IMG/VR virus record: IMGVR_UViG_3300008108_000105
Location: 1-44,304 of that record
Strand: one strand, 5' to 3'
From: a virus
DNA: 44,304 nucleotides
Positions 1-10,949 of the stretch are shown piece by piece (position 1 is the stretch's first letter; each line of letters starts with the position of its first letter). Made by a program: the position numbers and the translations under genes. The notes beneath the pieces were generated by a model. That model did not search any database. It was not told the origin of the DNA and was given only the letters and a program-made list of their open reading frames with translations.

Positions 1-75
1 GAATGGGCAGATACCAGTGATAACGTAGCAATTGAATTAGAAATTCAACCAGACTACTGCGTATTGAACTACTAA
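1..75 (+). CDS. C-terminal end of an unidentified upstream gene (partial)
   Basis: Frame 1 is open from the first base to a TAA at 73-75 and encodes the last 24 residues of a protein ending in PDYCVLNY. It is followed directly by a strong terminator, so it is the last gene of its transcription unit. The tail and adhesion genes downstream make a structural (tail or neck) protein plausible, but 24 residues are too few for me to assign a family. Confidence 0.6.
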   Translation, partial: EWADTSDNVAIELEIQPDYCVLNY

Positions 76-98
76 TCCAAAAAACTCAGGATGTATTT

Positions 99-144
99 AT
101 CCCCTTCGTGATGCAGGTGTTCTATACTCACGAAGGGGATTTTT
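99..144 (+). terminator. Rho-independent terminator
   Basis: A perfect 13-bp inverted repeat (ATCCCCTTCGTGA at 99-111 and its complement at 128-140) encloses a 16-base loop and runs straight into a T tract at 140-144. The stem is GC-rich against an AT-rich background. It ends the unit of the truncated upstream gene and separates it from the fibre operon. Confidence 0.93.
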
Positions 145-177
145 ACTTATAAAATCTATTTGTATCAATTGAAATGA

Positions 178-195
178 TACTTATATAGAGGTAGA
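178..195 (+). promoter_or_regulatory. Putative phage late promoter element, copy 1 of an exact 18-mer
   Basis: TACTTATATAGAGGTAGA occurs here and, identically, at 19991-20008, both times 25-40 bases upstream of the first gene of a structural block. The core resembles the A(T/C)TTATA elements found before several other blocks (10910, 15877, 27436). Three copies are preceded by AATGAT, ATGAT or TTGAT. No -35 box is evident, as expected for a T4-type late promoter that has only a -10 element. The position just after a terminator supports promoter function. Confidence 0.5.
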
Positions 196-220
196 AATAT
201 TTTTAACTTGGGTGTGTAAT

Positions 221-568
221 ATGCCACAATTAACAGAATTACGAGTGGGTCAAGGGGAAACATTTGAAGTACTCGTAACGTTATTACAAACTGTCTCAGG
301 CACACCATTAGATATTACACATTACAATATCACTGGTCAAGTACGTGAAAATTATACAACAGATGAAATTGCTACATCATTTAATGTAGCAAAAGTTTTA
401 CCATATACATCTGGTAGTTTACGTATTACATTAAATGAAGATCAAACAATAAATCTTACACAACGTAGATATGTGTATGATATTTTAATTACAAGCGGTT
501 CAGGCACCCCAGTAAATCGTCGTATTTTAGAAGGACCACTCACCGTTCGTCCAGCTGCAACGAGATAA
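221..568 (+). CDS. Small phage structural protein, probable baseplate/fibre-attachment domain
   Basis: This 115-residue protein begins MPQLTELRVGQGETF and has the pattern QGETFEVLVTL...PLDITHYNITGQVR. Phage tail proteins often use this type of beta-sandwich, QGD-F...DLTGYT-x-QVR, at the attachment end of fibres or in BppU-like baseplate proteins. An in-frame GTG at 212 would add three residues, but the ATG at 221 gives the more typical N-terminus; neither start has a strong Shine-Dalgarno. It is the first gene after the terminator and late-type element, and lies three bases before the giant fibre gene. I infer a virion role linking the fibre to the baseplate. The family match is by pattern only. 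Confidence 0.6.
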   Translation: MPQLTELRVGQGETFEVLVTLLQTVSGTPLDITHYNITGQVRENYTTDEIATSFNVAKVLPYTSGSLRITLNEDQTINLTQRRYVYDILITSGSGTPVNRRILEGPLTVRPAATR

Positions 569-571
569 AAG

Positions 572-3500
572 ATGAGCTTACCAGATATTACTGTTGTTAT
601 ACAAAAACCAGATGTAGTTGTCAGAAACTTAGGTGGTTCAGGATCATTTTTAAATGTCGCTGATTCCGCAGTAAGTTCTTCTTATGCATTGACTGCAAGT
701 TATGCATTAAATGGTGGTGGTGGAGGTGGTGGTGGAGATGGTGCAACAGGTCCAACTGGTGCAACTGGTCCTCGTGGTGCAACGGGTGTTGCAGGCTCTC
801 CAGGTGGTGCAACGGGACCAACAGGTCCATCAGGTAGTCAAGGTGCAACAGGTATTCAAGGTTTAACAGGTGCACAAGGTGCAACAGGTGTACAAGGTAC
901 CACAGGTCCTACTGGTGCGCAAGGACCAACTGGTAGCACTGGTCCACAAGGTATTCAAGGTGTCACAGGTCCAACTGGTGCAATTGGTCCACAAGGTGTA
1001 ACAGGTAGTACAGGACCACAAGGTATTCAAGGTGTTACTGGATCTACTGGTCCTATCGGTCCACAAGGTGTAACAGGTAGTACAGGACCACAAGGAATCA
1101 CGGGGCCAATAGGTGCAACTGGTCCGGAAGGTCCAACAGGTGCATCTGGTCCAACTGGTAGTACAGGTCCTACGGGTATTCAAGGTATTCAAGGACCAAC
1201 TGGTAGTACAGGTCCGCAAGGTGATACAGGTCCACAAGGTTCAATTGGTCCAATAGGCCCAACAGGTCCAACTGGTAGCACAGGTCCACAAGGACCACAA
1301 GGTGATATTGGTATTACTGGTGCAACAGGTATCCAAGGACCAACAGGGTCAACAGGACCGCAAGGTATCCAAGGTGTCACAGGTCCAACAGGTCCAATTG
1401 GTCCTGGATTAAATATTAGTGGTAGTTTACCAGATACGGGTAGCCTTCCTCCATCGGCGCCAACTGGTTCTGCATTTATTATTGGTCAAGATTTATGGGT
1501 ATATAATGGAACTTCTTGGGTAGACGTTGGTGATATCTACGGACCATCGGGTTCTACAGGCCCAACAGGTCCACAAGGTACCACAGGTCCAACAGGCCCA
1601 ATAGGTCCACAAGGTGTAACAGGCAGTACAGGCCCAACAGGACCAGAAGGCCCAACAGGTGCATCTGGTCCATCTGGTAGTGTTGGTCCACAAGGTCCAG
1701 TCGGTCCAATAGGTCCAACAGGTCCAACTGGTAGTACAGGTCCACAAGGACCAGAAGGTAACCAAGGAGAAACAGGTCCAACAGGTGTACAAGGTGCAAC
1801 AGGTATTCAAGGGCCAACTGGTAGTACAGGTCCACAAGGTATAACAGGTCCAACAGGACCAATTGGTGTAACTGGACCAACAGGTGTTGCAGGACCAACG
1901 GGTTCAACAGGTCCAGCAGGTACTGCTGGACCAACAGGTAGCACAGGTCCAATTGGTCCAGAAGGACCAACGGGTAGTACAGGACCAACAGGTCCACAAG
2001 GTGTAACAGGCTCAGAAGGTGCAACTGGTCCAATTGGTGTTACTGGTGCAACTGGTGTTACAGGTTCCACAGGTCCAACAGGTCCAGTAGGTCCAACAGG
2101 TAGCACAGGTCCAACAGGTCCACAAGGAACCACGGGTCCAACTGGTGCAACTGGTTTACCTGGTGACATCTATTCTACAACCAGTAGCACATCACTTTCT
2201 ATCGGAACTGGTTCAAAAACATTAACTATTGCAACGGGACTTGCATATAGTATTGGTCAATCTGTTATTATCGCATTCGATAATAGTAACAAAATGGAAG
2301 GTAGTGTTACCTCATACGATAGTGGAACAGGTCAATTAGTAGCTAATATTACAACGGCTACTGGTTCGGGTACATACACAGCATGGCAAGTAAGTTTGGC
2401 AGGTGCACCAGGACCAGCAGGTGTTACAGGTCCAACTGGTCCTGCAGGTCCAATTATTGCAGGACTCGTCAGTAGTTCTGCACAATACCCAGGATGGGTC
2501 ACTAGTTCCGCACAAATTGATTATAACGCAATCACTAATAAGTTGAGTGGTGTAATATCCTCCTCAACTCAGTTTAATGCATTAACTGGTACATCTGCCT
2601 CATATTCAGCTACCGCATCGTTGTCTACAGCAGTAAGTGGTGGAACAGAAGATTATATACCACTTTGGTCATCAGCAAATACACTTACACGTAGTAGATT
2701 ATACCAAACTGGTTCTAGTATTATATTTGGTGGAACGACATTCTATGATGAAACCGCACCAGATATCTTTGGCTTGTACGGTGGTATAACAGACTCATTT
2801 AATTTAATCACTGCGCACGCAATAATTGACAACTACTTACAAATAAATGTTCGTAACTTAAGTACAGGTTCTTCTGCATCATCAGATATAGTTGCGGTTA
2901 AGAGACTAGGAACAGAAACATCTGGCTTCATTGATATGGGTATCAATGATGACAATTATGTTGGTACGGAAATTTATGATGTTGCGGGTGATGCATACCT
3001 TTATACAGTAGGTGGAAATTTAGTAGTAGGTTCTGCAAGTGATACAGGAAGTGTAGTATTATTTACTGGCGGTGATACTCCATCGGATAAAAAAGTAGAA
3101 TTACGAGCAAATAATTTACACGACATCACTGGTAGTCTTACAGCAACACAAGGATTTACTGGTTCGTTATCTGGTATAGCAACGACCGCATCATTTGCAA
3201 CAGCAGTTAGCGGTGGAACTACAAACTATATTCCATTCTTTAATACAGCAAACACGTTATTTAGAAGTAGATTATATCAAACTGGTTCTAGTATTATATT
3301 TGGTGGAACTACATTCTTTGACGAAACCGCACCAGATATCTTTGGTTTATATGGTGGTCTAACAAATTCATATAATTTAATCACTGCACACGCAACAATT
3401 AACAATTACTTACAAATCAATGTTCGTAACTTAAGTACAGGTTCTTCTGTATCGTCTGACATAGTTGCAGTAACACCATTAGGTACAGAAGATTTTGGTT

Positions 3501-6328
3501 ACATTGATATGGGTATCAATAGTGATAACTACGTTGGTAATAGAATTTATGATTTACCAGGAGACGGTTATCTGTATACCACAGGTAGTAATTTAGTAGT
3601 TGGTACATCAACCGCAAATAGTAACGTTACTATTTTCGCAGGTGGTGACACTTACGCCAATCGTAAGTTAACATTAAAAGCAAGTAATCAACACGAAATA
3701 ACAGGTAGTGTAAATATCAGTGGTAGTATATTACCATCAAATGATTCTGTATTTGACCTAGGTTCACCATCATTAAAGTTTAGAAGTTTATATCTTTCTG
3801 GTTCTACTTTATATCTTGGCACGCTCGCAATCTCTGATAATAATGGTACATTATCTATAACACCATCGGGGTCATCGACTCTTTCACCTGTATCTGGTGC
3901 ATTTACTGGGTCGTTCCTTGGTAATTTGATCGGAAATGCTAATACAGCAACAACAGCATCGTTTGCAACCACAGCATCATTTGCACTAAATGCACAAAAC
4001 GTACCACTCGGTACAGTATCAAGTTCAGCACAATATCCTGGTTGGGTCACAAGTTCTGCGCAAATTGATTATAATAGTATACAAAATAAGTTAAGTGGTG
4101 TAATATCTTCATCAACACAATTTAACTCATTAAGTGGTACATCAGCATCATTTGCAACAACCGCAAGTTATGTAGCAGGTGCAGCAAGTGACTGGGCATC
4201 ATTAGCAAATAAACCAGCAGATATCGTAAGTAGTTCTACCCAAGTCAAGGCGTTCTTACCTGGTGGCACTGTAAGTGCATCGGCACAATATCCTGGTTGG
4301 GTAACCGCATCATCACAAATTGATTATAATAATATTACCAACAAATTATCTGGTGTAGTTTCCGCATCAGCACAAGTAGTACCATTACTTCCTGGTGGAA
4401 CCGTTTCAAGTTCAGCACAATACCCAGGATGGGTCACTAGTTCCGCACAAATTGTGGTGCAAAATACCACTGGTATTGGTGCGTTAGCAACAACTGGTTC
4501 AAATACATTTGTTGGTAATCAAGTAATTAGTGGTTCATTAACTACCACCGCAGATACAATGACCTTCAATGGGTCGATGGCCGTATCGGGAACACTTTCA
4601 TTAACTGGTAGTTTAAATGTATTAAACGGTGGATTTACTGGTTCATTAACGGGTAGTGCAACTACAGCAACATCGGCGTCATTTGCAACTACCGCAAGCG
4701 CAGCAACCAGTATAACATTTATACCAGCAACGTCATCATTTGCATTAACAGCAAGTTATGTTCCTGGTGCAGCAAGTGATTGGAATTCTGTAGCAAATAA
4801 ACCAGCAGATTTGGTCAGTAGTTCTACCCAAGTCAAGGCGTTCTTACCTGGTGGAACTGTTTCAAGTTCCGTACAATACCCAGGATGGGTAACCGCATCA
4901 AGTCAAATTGACTATAACTCAATTCAAAATAAGTTAAGTGATGTTGTATCAAGTAGTGCACAAGTTCAACCACTACTTCCTAACGGAACAGTATCAAGTT
5001 CCGCACAATACCCAGGATGGGTAACCGCATCAAGTCAAATAGAATTAAATAGTATTACAGGAACCACATTTGCAACAGCAAACTTTACTTTCCCACAAAA
5101 CTTAACTGTCGCTGGAACACTTACCGCTCAAGAAATACAAACCGAATACGTAACATCATCTATTATTTACGAATCTGGTTCAACTAAGTTCGGTGATACA
5201 GCAGACGATACACATCAATTTACAGGTTCATTAAGCGTTCTTGGAACAATTAGTGGTGGATTGGTATTACCAGCAGGAACTGTAACAGCATCATCACAAA
5301 TTGATTATAACTTAATTCAAAATAAATTAAGTGGTGTGGTAAGTAGTTCATCACAAATTCAACCACTACTTCCAGCAGGAACAGTATCAAGTTCTGGTCA
5401 AGTAGATGTTCGTAACACAACTGGTATTTCAACACTTGCAACTACTGGTTCAAACACATTTACCGCAACACAAACAATAATTGGAAACGTATTCTTAAGT
5501 TCATCGTTCCCATTAGTTTATAATAACGATAACACTAACAATATGTTGTTTGGGTTCTTTGATGGTAGCTCCATTTACGGTGCATATTATCAAACATTTG
5601 GAAATAACTACACGGCACTAAATCAACGTGGTGGTGCAGAGTTTGTATATGATATTAGAAATAATAGTGGTGCAAACTTCCATATCGCATCATTTAATGG
5701 TGCAACTTGGACTGAAAAGTTTAGAGTAGATGATAACGGAGCACACGTAACTGGTTCATTGGTATCAACTGGTGGTATTACTGGTTCATTACTTGGAACA
5801 GCAAGTTTCGCAACTACAGCTTCATTTGCATTAGCAACCGCAGGAACCGTAGAAAATGCAAATACAGCATCATATGTAGCATATACAAATATTGATGGTA
5901 AACCAACACTAGTATCTGCATCATCACAAATAGATTACAATTCTATTACGAATAAGTTGAGTGGTGTATACAGTAGTTCGGCATTCGCATCACCAAACCA
6001 AGGTACTGTAAGATTAACATTAAATGGTGTTCAGTTAACTGACGTTGATTTGGGTGTACAAACATCTGATACCCCAACATTTGCTGGAGTAAGTAGTTCA
6101 AATCATATCACTCCAACCGCAGATAATACTTATAACTTGGGTGCACCTGATAAGAGATGGGCAAACATATACACGGGTGACTTAATATTATCTAATGAAG
6201 GTTCTTCAGGTAATACCGTAGATGGAACAACAGGTAACTGGACTATTCAAGAAGGTGAAGAACATCTATACATTATCAATAACAAGTCTGGTAAGAAGTT
6301 TAGATTTATGTTATCGGAGATTAACTAA
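572..6328 (+). CDS. Giant tail fibre protein with collagen-like tracts and SSAQ repeats (1918 aa)
   Basis: Probable host-recognition fibre. Order of parts: residues 1-50, an N-terminal attachment segment ending in TASYALNGG; about 55-278, collagen-like Gly-X-Y rich in GPTG and GATG; about 279-327, a short globular insert ([15 protein letters not shown]); about 328-530, a second collagen-like tract; about 531-610, a beta module ([12 protein letters not shown]...GLAYSIGQ...GSGTYTAW) common in phage fibres; then a long TASFA / SSAQ repeat region. The repeat region holds six copies of QYPGWVT and two copies of a ~180-residue module ([16 protein letters not shown]). It also carries phage-fibre motifs [19 protein letters not shown] and [17 protein letters not shown]. 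The C-terminus ([20 protein letters not shown]) resembles the ends of environmental T4-like phage fibres. Its stop codon overlaps the next start (TAATG). Confidence 0.85.
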   Translation: MSLPDITVVIQKPDVVVRNLGGSGSFLNVADSAVSSSYALTASYALNGGGGGGGGDGATGPTGATGPRGATGVAGSPGGATGPTGPSGSQGATGIQGLTGAQGATGVQGTTGPTGAQGPTGSTGPQGIQGVTGPTGAIGPQGVTGSTGPQGIQGVTGSTGPIGPQGVTGSTGPQGITGPIGATGPEGPTGASGPTGSTGPTGIQGIQGPTGSTGPQGDTGPQGSIGPIGPTGPTGSTGPQGPQGDIGITGATGIQGPTGSTGPQGIQGVTGPTGPIGPGLNISGSLPDTGSLPPSAPTGSAFIIGQDLWVYNGTSWVDVGDIYGPSGSTGPTGPQGTTGPTGPIGPQGVTGSTGPTGPEGPTGASGPSGSVGPQGPVGPIGPTGPTGSTGPQGPEGNQGETGPTGVQGATGIQGPTGSTGPQGITGPTGPIGVTGPTGVAGPTGSTGPAGTAGPTGSTGPIGPEGPTGSTGPTGPQGVTGSEGATGPIGVTGATGVTGSTGPTGPVGPTGSTGPTGPQGTTGPTGATGLPGDIYSTTSSTSLSIGTGSKTLTIATGLAYSIGQSVIIAFDNSNKMEGSVTSYDSGTGQLVANITTATGSGTYTAWQVSLAGAPGPAGVTGPTGPAGPIIAGLVSSSAQYPGWVTSSAQIDYNAITNKLSGVISSSTQFNALTGTSASYSATASLSTAVSGGTEDYIPLWSSANTLTRSRLYQTGSSIIFGGTTFYDETAPDIFGLYGGITDSFNLITAHAIIDNYLQINVRNLSTGSSASSDIVAVKRLGTETSGFIDMGINDDNYVGTEIYDVAGDAYLYTVGGNLVVGSASDTGSVVLFTGGDTPSDKKVELRANNLHDITGSLTATQGFTGSLSGIATTASFATAVSGGTTNYIPFFNTANTLFRSRLYQTGSSIIFGGTTFFDETAPDIFGLYGGLTNSYNLITAHATINNYLQINVRNLSTGSSVSSDIVAVTPLGTEDFGYIDMGINSDNYVGNRIYDLPGDGYLYTTGSNLVVGTSTANSNVTIFAGGDTYANRKLTLKASNQHEITGSVNISGSILPSNDSVFDLGSPSLKFRSLYLSGSTLYLGTLAISDNNGTLSITPSGSSTLSPVSGAFTGSFLGNLIGNANTATTASFATTASFALNAQNVPLGTVSSSAQYPGWVTSSAQIDYNSIQNKLSGVISSSTQFNSLSGTSASFATTASYVAGAASDWASLANKPADIVSSSTQVKAFLPGGTVSASAQYPGWVTASSQIDYNNITNKLSGVVSASAQVVPLLPGGTVSSSAQYPGWVTSSAQIVVQNTTGIGALATTGSNTFVGNQVISGSLTTTADTMTFNGSMAVSGTLSLTGSLNVLNGGFTGSLTGSATTATSASFATTASAATSITFIPATSSFALTASYVPGAASDWNSVANKPADLVSSSTQVKAFLPGGTVSSSVQYPGWVTASSQIDYNSIQNKLSDVVSSSAQVQPLLPNGTVSSSAQYPGWVTASSQIELNSITGTTFATANFTFPQNLTVAGTLTAQEIQTEYVTSSIIYESGSTKFGDTADDTHQFTGSLSVLGTISGGLVLPAGTVTASSQIDYNLIQNKLSGVVSSSSQIQPLLPAGTVSSSGQVDVRNTTGISTLATTGSNTFTATQTIIGNVFLSSSFPLVYNNDNTNNMLFGFFDGSSIYGAYYQTFGNNYTALNQRGGAEFVYDIRNNSGANFHIASFNGATWTEKFRVDDNGAHVTGSLVSTGGITGSLLGTASFATTASFALATAGTVENANTASYVAYTNIDGKPTLVSASSQIDYNSITNKLSGVYSSSAFASPNQGTVRLTLNGVQLTDVDLGVQTSDTPTFAGVSSSNHITPTADNTYNLGAPDKRWANIYTGDLILSNEGSSGNTVDGTTGNWTIQEGEEHLYIINNKSGKKFRFMLSEIN
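728..2164 (+). repeat. Collagen-like Gly-X-Y coding tracts (two tracts with a spacer)
   Basis: Two long runs of triplets dominated by GGT-CCA-ACA / GGT-GCA-ACA-type codons encode GPTG, GATG, GPQG and GIQG. They are separated by a non-collagen insert at about 1408-1550. Thr dominates the Y position, as in other bacterial and phage collagen-like proteins that lack hydroxyproline. The near-identical 9- and 18-base units create spurious open frames on the minus strand. Confidence 0.9.
2632..3710 (+). repeat. Internal duplication of a ~180-residue fibre module
   Basis: Bases about 2632-3180 and 3203-3710 encode two clearly homologous modules. Each contains [18 protein letters not shown], an [12 protein letters not shown] segment, [15 protein letters not shown] and an (L/V)xVGxxxxxSxV segment. 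The copies have diverged mostly at scattered codons, so this is an older duplication than the near-exact repeats in the following gene. Confidence 0.8.
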
Positions 6329-9300
6329 TGCCAATTATAGCAGGTCAGATTACAGGTTCAGCGCTTAGTGGTTCGTTAGATTATACGTTCCTATCTAATA
6401 TTCCTTCTGGAATAGTATCTGGAGCTGCCCAAGTAGCCGCAAATCTACCAGCAGGGACAGTATCAAGTTCTGGTCAAGTAGATTATAACTCAATAACAAA
6501 TAAACTGTCTGGTGTTGTTTCTTCGTCAACGCAAATTCAACCATTATTACCTGATGGAACAGTTAGTGCATCAAATCAAGTAGATATTACAGCAACTACC
6601 AACTACTCGACATTTAGTTCATCGTTGGCAACAGTTGATGCAGGTCAAACCACTCGTATTGATAATCTAGCAAGTTTGACCAGTTCGTATGCAATTAACG
6701 CAACTATTCAAGGCCAACTTGCTGGAGTTGCATCAAGCAGTGCACAAGTAAAAGCATACTTACCAGCAGACACAGTATCAAGTTCTGGTCAAGTAGATAT
6801 TACCGCAACTAGTGGTTATTCAACCTTTAGTTCATCAATTGCAACCAAAAACGATACACAAGACGTATCTATCGGTGCATTAAATGCAGCAACCAGTTCA
6901 TACGCAATTAACGCAACTATTCAAGGACAACTTGCTGGTGTTGTTTCTTCTTCAACACAAGTCAAACCATTACTTCCTGGTGGAACTGTATCAAGTTCCG
7001 CACAATATCCTGGTTGGGTCACTGCGTCATCACAAATTGATGTACGTAATACTACAGGTATTGCAACAATTGCAACTACAGGATCAAACACATTTAATGG
7101 TACTCAAACCGTTACAGGTAGTTTATTTACTAGTGGGTCAAATAGTTTAGTAGGAAGCACTACGTTATCTGGTAGTTTAGTTGTCTCTGGTGCAGCAATT
7201 ACCTCGACTCCAAATATTCAAATTTACGGAGATACAGAATTTACTGGATATGCAAAGTTTAACCCAGTCACCAGTAATATTGATACCTCAATTTCCGCAT
7301 CCTACATTTATGTTAGTGGGTCAACCCAAGATTTATATTTCTCTCAAAATAGTGCTGGATATAATAACGTTACTCGTTTACGTTGGTTAGAAAGTAACCT
7401 CTACACGGGTCTATTAAAGGGTGGAATACTAACAACAACAACAGGATCTACCACGTTTAATATCAGTGCAGGTGAAGGTATTGTTGTAACTCTTAACGCA
7501 TCAACAACCCAAGACCCATATCCAACAATTAAGTTGGTTCGATGGGACGCAAAAACCAACGTTCCTATTACGTTTTCGGGTTCAGCAAAGATTACCTACG
7601 TTGGATTAGATGTTGCAGGTAATGTTATACAACAAGTTGTTCCTTGGGGTAGTACCGACATCAATCAATTTGATACCCAAATCAATTTAGGTGTTATTTT
7701 ACATTCAAGTGCATCAATATCAACAGGAGCATATAACGCTCCACAAATTTCATATGGAGCTCCGCAAAAGGCGGACGACTTCTTTAGATCATTTGGTCCA
7801 CTAAAAGTTTCTGGTCACACCTTACAAGCAAGTGGTAGTAGCCCATCACTTAGTATTAAAAAGACCGCTGGTACATCATATCGTGAAGGGTCAAATTATG
7901 CAAATAATCCAAACCATCCCAACACGGTCACAGAAGAAAGTGATATTACAATATCTAAGATATATCGTTATTATATCTCAGGATCAACTCCTGTTATTGA
8001 TACGGGTGCTAGTGGATCAGGATATCCCACTCTCGATAACCAAAACCGCGTTGATACAGCAACGGGGTTATTAACATCAATTGGTTTAAGTAATTGGTCT
8101 ATTCAACGCGTATTCTGGGTTCCAGGGTCACCAACCAACGCGTTTATTGTCTATTATGGTAACACCGCATACAGCACACTACTCAATGCAGTTAACGCAA
8201 TTAATACGGAACCATTCACGGAAGCACCAGATACGGCAGCTAATGCTGTATTCATCGGATACATCGTAATTCAAGGTGGTAGTAATCGTGACTTACTAAA
8301 CGCGACGGATTGTACTATTATTCAAGCTGGATTGTTCCGTAACATTGCTGGTGTTGGATCGGGTGGAACACAACCAGTAGCAACCACGTTAGCAGGATTA
8401 TCTGATGTCGGTATTAGTAGTCCAGCTATTGGTGACTTGTTGGTATATACTGGGGCAACGTGGAATAATACAAAGTCATTAAATGGTAGTTATTCACTTA
8501 CTGGTAGTTTAGCAACAAATGATGGTATTACGGCAATAACAATTAATGCAACAGCAGTATCCGCATCACTTTCTGGTAGCGGTGCTGGAGTATTTGGCGT
8601 CAACTATAATACCTTATCAAATATTCCAGCAGGTATCGTCAGTAGTTCAACACAAGTTCAACCACTACTTCCTGGAGGAACAGTAAGTAGCTCAGCACAA
8701 TATCCAGGATGGGTCACGAGTTCAGCACAAATTGATATTACCGCAACAACTGGATATTCTACCTTTAGTTCATCACTAGCCACCGTAGATGCTGGCCAAA
8801 CCACTCGCATCGATAACTTGGCAAGTCAAACAAGTTCCTACGCAATCAACTCAACAATACAATCGCAACTTGCTGGTGTAGTATCAAGTTCCACACAAGT
8901 TAAACCACTTCTTCCTGATGGAACTGTTTCCTCATCAGCACAATACCCAGGATGGGTCACTGCATCATCACAAATAGATTATAATAATATTACTAACAAG
9001 TTAAGTGGTGTTGTAAGTAGTTCTGCACAAGTAGTACCATTACTTCCTGGTGGGACAGTATCAAGTTCTGGTCAAGTTAGTTTAACTGCCACCTCAGAAT
9101 ACTCTACATTTAGTTCATCAATTGCAACTAAAAATGATTTGCAAGATGTTTCTATCAACGCACTGAACGCAGCAACTGGTTCATATGCAATTAACGCAAC
9201 AATACAAGGACAACTTGCTGGTGTCGTATCATCGTCGGCTCAAGTTAAACCATTACTTCCTGGTGGAACGGTATCATCATCTGGACAAGTAGACATCACA

Positions 9301-10836
9301 GCAACAACCAACTATTCAACATTTAGTTCCTCGTTGGCAACAGTTGATGCAGGACAAACTACTCGTATTGATAATCTAGCAAGTTTGACCAGTTCGTATG
9401 CAATTAACGCAACTATTCAAGGTCAACTTGCGGGAGTAGTTTCTTCTTCAACACAAGTTAAGCCACTTCTTCCTGGTGGAACAGTTAGTGCATCAAATCA
9501 AGTTGATATCACCGCAACTACGGGATACTCTACATTTAGTTCATCACTAGCAACAGTAGATGCAGGACAAACTACTCGTATTGACAACTTGGCGAGTTTG
9601 ACCAGTTCGTATGCAATCAACGCAACAATACAAGGACAACTTGCTGGTGTTGTTTCTTCTTCAACACAAGTAAAACCATTACTTCCTGGTGGTACAGTAA
9701 GTGCTTCTGGTCAAGTAGACATTACAGCAACTACTGGATACTCTACATTTAGTTCATCACTAGCAACAGTAGATGCAGGACAAACTGCTCGTATTGATAA
9801 TTTAGCAAGTCAAACAAGTTCCTACGCAATTAATGCAACTATTCAAGGGCAACTTGCTGGTGTTGTTTCTTCTTCAACACAAGTTAAGCCACTTCTTCCT
9901 GGTGGTACAGTAACCTCATCAGCACAATATCCTGGGTGGGTAACCGCATCAAGTCAAATTGACTATAATAGTATTCAAAATAAGTTAAGTGGGGTAGTAT
10001 CGTCATCAACACAAATTGTTCCGCTATTACCAGCAGGAACTATTAGTGCGTCATCACAAGTGGCATTAAATGCTATTACTGGAGTTACTTTTAGTAATTC
10101 CTCATTCTATTTCCCAAATAATTTACGAGTTGAAGGAACATTAACCGCACAAGAAATTAATACAGAATATGTTTCTTCATCGATTATTTATGAATCTGGT
10201 TCTACCAAATTTGGTGATACAGCTGACGATGTAATGAGTGTTACTGGTTCTATTCGTGTCTTGGGTGGAAATATTAGTGGGTCGTTTATTGGATTGGTTT
10301 CTTCATCGGCACAAATAGACTATAACTCTATACAAAATAAATTATCCGGTGTTGTTTCTTCATCAACACAAGTTCAACCACTGCTTCCAGTTGGAACTGT
10401 TAGTAGTTCCGCACAATATCCAGGATGGGTAACTTCGTCAACACAAATTGTTTGGTCATCAGTAAACTACAACGGAGGTATCGTCAGTAGTTCGGCACAA
10501 GTAAAACCATTACTTCCTGATGGAACCGTATCAAGTTCAGCACAATATCCTGGTTGGGTCACCGCATCAAGTCAGGTAACAATTACTGGTATATCAGGAT
10601 TGGGTGCTAACGTAGCGACATTCTTGGGAACACCAAGTTCTGCAAATTTAGCAACAGCAGTCACAGATGAAACAGGTACGGGTGCGTTAGTATTTGCAGG
10701 AAGTCCAACATTAACTGGTACGGCTACTGCAAATAACATTGTAATGTCTGGGTCGCAATTCTCAGGAATAGTATCAGGTAGTGGATTACAATATAGATTA
10801 GTGGTTCCAGTCGGAACTAACCAATACGCAACCTAA
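6328..10836 (+). CDS. Giant tail fibre protein with SSAQ and YSTFSSS repeats (1502 aa)
   Basis: Second giant fibre protein, starting in the TAATG overlap with the previous gene, so the two are probably translationally coupled. It contains seven copies of a ~50-residue unit TATxxYSTFSSS...SSYAIN(A/S)TIQ(G/S)QLAGV, six QYPGWVT units and one [17 protein letters not shown] module near residue 1287. A non-repetitive region of roughly 380 residues (about 290-690, from PNIQIYGDTEFTGYAKF to TTLAGLSDVGIS) interrupts the repeats. It holds predicted beta-rich segments and is the best candidate for a distinct folded or receptor-binding domain. The last ~30 residues (MSGSQFSGIVSGSGLQ...VPVGTNQYAT) are nearly identical to the C-terminus of the next fibre gene, suggesting a common trimerisation, chaperone or attachment tip. 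A terminator follows 21 bases after the stop codon. Confidence 0.83.
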   Translation: MPIIAGQITGSALSGSLDYTFLSNIPSGIVSGAAQVAANLPAGTVSSSGQVDYNSITNKLSGVVSSSTQIQPLLPDGTVSASNQVDITATTNYSTFSSSLATVDAGQTTRIDNLASLTSSYAINATIQGQLAGVASSSAQVKAYLPADTVSSSGQVDITATSGYSTFSSSIATKNDTQDVSIGALNAATSSYAINATIQGQLAGVVSSSTQVKPLLPGGTVSSSAQYPGWVTASSQIDVRNTTGIATIATTGSNTFNGTQTVTGSLFTSGSNSLVGSTTLSGSLVVSGAAITSTPNIQIYGDTEFTGYAKFNPVTSNIDTSISASYIYVSGSTQDLYFSQNSAGYNNVTRLRWLESNLYTGLLKGGILTTTTGSTTFNISAGEGIVVTLNASTTQDPYPTIKLVRWDAKTNVPITFSGSAKITYVGLDVAGNVIQQVVPWGSTDINQFDTQINLGVILHSSASISTGAYNAPQISYGAPQKADDFFRSFGPLKVSGHTLQASGSSPSLSIKKTAGTSYREGSNYANNPNHPNTVTEESDITISKIYRYYISGSTPVIDTGASGSGYPTLDNQNRVDTATGLLTSIGLSNWSIQRVFWVPGSPTNAFIVYYGNTAYSTLLNAVNAINTEPFTEAPDTAANAVFIGYIVIQGGSNRDLLNATDCTIIQAGLFRNIAGVGSGGTQPVATTLAGLSDVGISSPAIGDLLVYTGATWNNTKSLNGSYSLTGSLATNDGITAITINATAVSASLSGSGAGVFGVNYNTLSNIPAGIVSSSTQVQPLLPGGTVSSSAQYPGWVTSSAQIDITATTGYSTFSSSLATVDAGQTTRIDNLASQTSSYAINSTIQSQLAGVVSSSTQVKPLLPDGTVSSSAQYPGWVTASSQIDYNNITNKLSGVVSSSAQVVPLLPGGTVSSSGQVSLTATSEYSTFSSSIATKNDLQDVSINALNAATGSYAINATIQGQLAGVVSSSAQVKPLLPGGTVSSSGQVDITATTNYSTFSSSLATVDAGQTTRIDNLASLTSSYAINATIQGQLAGVVSSSTQVKPLLPGGTVSASNQVDITATTGYSTFSSSLATVDAGQTTRIDNLASLTSSYAINATIQGQLAGVVSSSTQVKPLLPGGTVSASGQVDITATTGYSTFSSSLATVDAGQTARIDNLASQTSSYAINATIQGQLAGVVSSSTQVKPLLPGGTVTSSAQYPGWVTASSQIDYNSIQNKLSGVVSSSTQIVPLLPAGTISASSQVALNAITGVTFSNSSFYFPNNLRVEGTLTAQEINTEYVSSSIIYESGSTKFGDTADDVMSVTGSIRVLGGNISGSFIGLVSSSAQIDYNSIQNKLSGVVSSSTQVQPLLPVGTVSSSAQYPGWVTSSTQIVWSSVNYNGGIVSSSAQVKPLLPDGTVSSSAQYPGWVTASSQVTITGISGLGANVATFLGTPSSANLATAVTDETGTGALVFAGSPTLTGTATANNIVMSGSQFSGIVSGSGLQYRLVVPVGTNQYAT
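9289..9927 (+). repeat. Three tandem 213-bp repeats inside the fibre gene
   Basis: Units beginning at 9289, 9502 and 9715 are spaced by exactly 213 bases (71 codons). Each encodes VDITATTxYSTFSSSLATVDAGQT, then [21 protein letters not shown]. Similarity between units is high at DNA level, making this a likely site of recombination-driven length variation. Confidence 0.88.
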
Positions 10837-10857
10837 TAAAAGTTGATATTTTATGGT

Positions 10858-10887
10858 AAAAAAGGCATCCAGACGGGTGCCTTTTTT
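10858..10887 (+). terminator. Rho-independent terminator
   Basis: A6 followed by GGCATCC, a 4-base loop AGAC, GGGTGCC and T6. The stem has seven pairs (one T-G wobble) and is extended by six A-T pairs, so it may work in both orientations. It closes the unit carrying the two first fibre genes. Confidence 0.93.
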
Positions 10888-10903
10888 CGTTTATTCCGGT
10901 ATA

Positions 10904-10917
10904 AAATGATATTTATA
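10904..10917 (+). promoter_or_regulatory. Putative late promoter element (AAATGATATTTATA type)
   Basis: AAATGATATTTATA lies 17 bases after the terminator T tract and 33 bases before the next start codon. It shares ATGAT and the (T/C)TTATA core with the element at 178. A G-rich stretch (CGGGGGTG) follows, comparable to AGAGGTAG after the 178 and 19991 copies. Confidence 0.5.
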
Positions 10918-10949
10918 CGGGGGTGTATACACTTTAGTTTGAGTCTAAT

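Noticed and set aside
212-220. GTG start at 212 for the first complete gene.
   Set aside because: The ATG nine bases later gives a more natural N-terminus, and the GTG has no better ribosome site.
621-2169. Several long minus-strand open frames, Pro/Val- or Thr/Trp-rich, opposite the collagen-like tracts (also 15885-17390 and 19067-19783).
   Set aside because: They are antisense images of Gly-X-Y codons, have low-complexity composition, no ribosome sites, and oppose a uniform + strand gene order.
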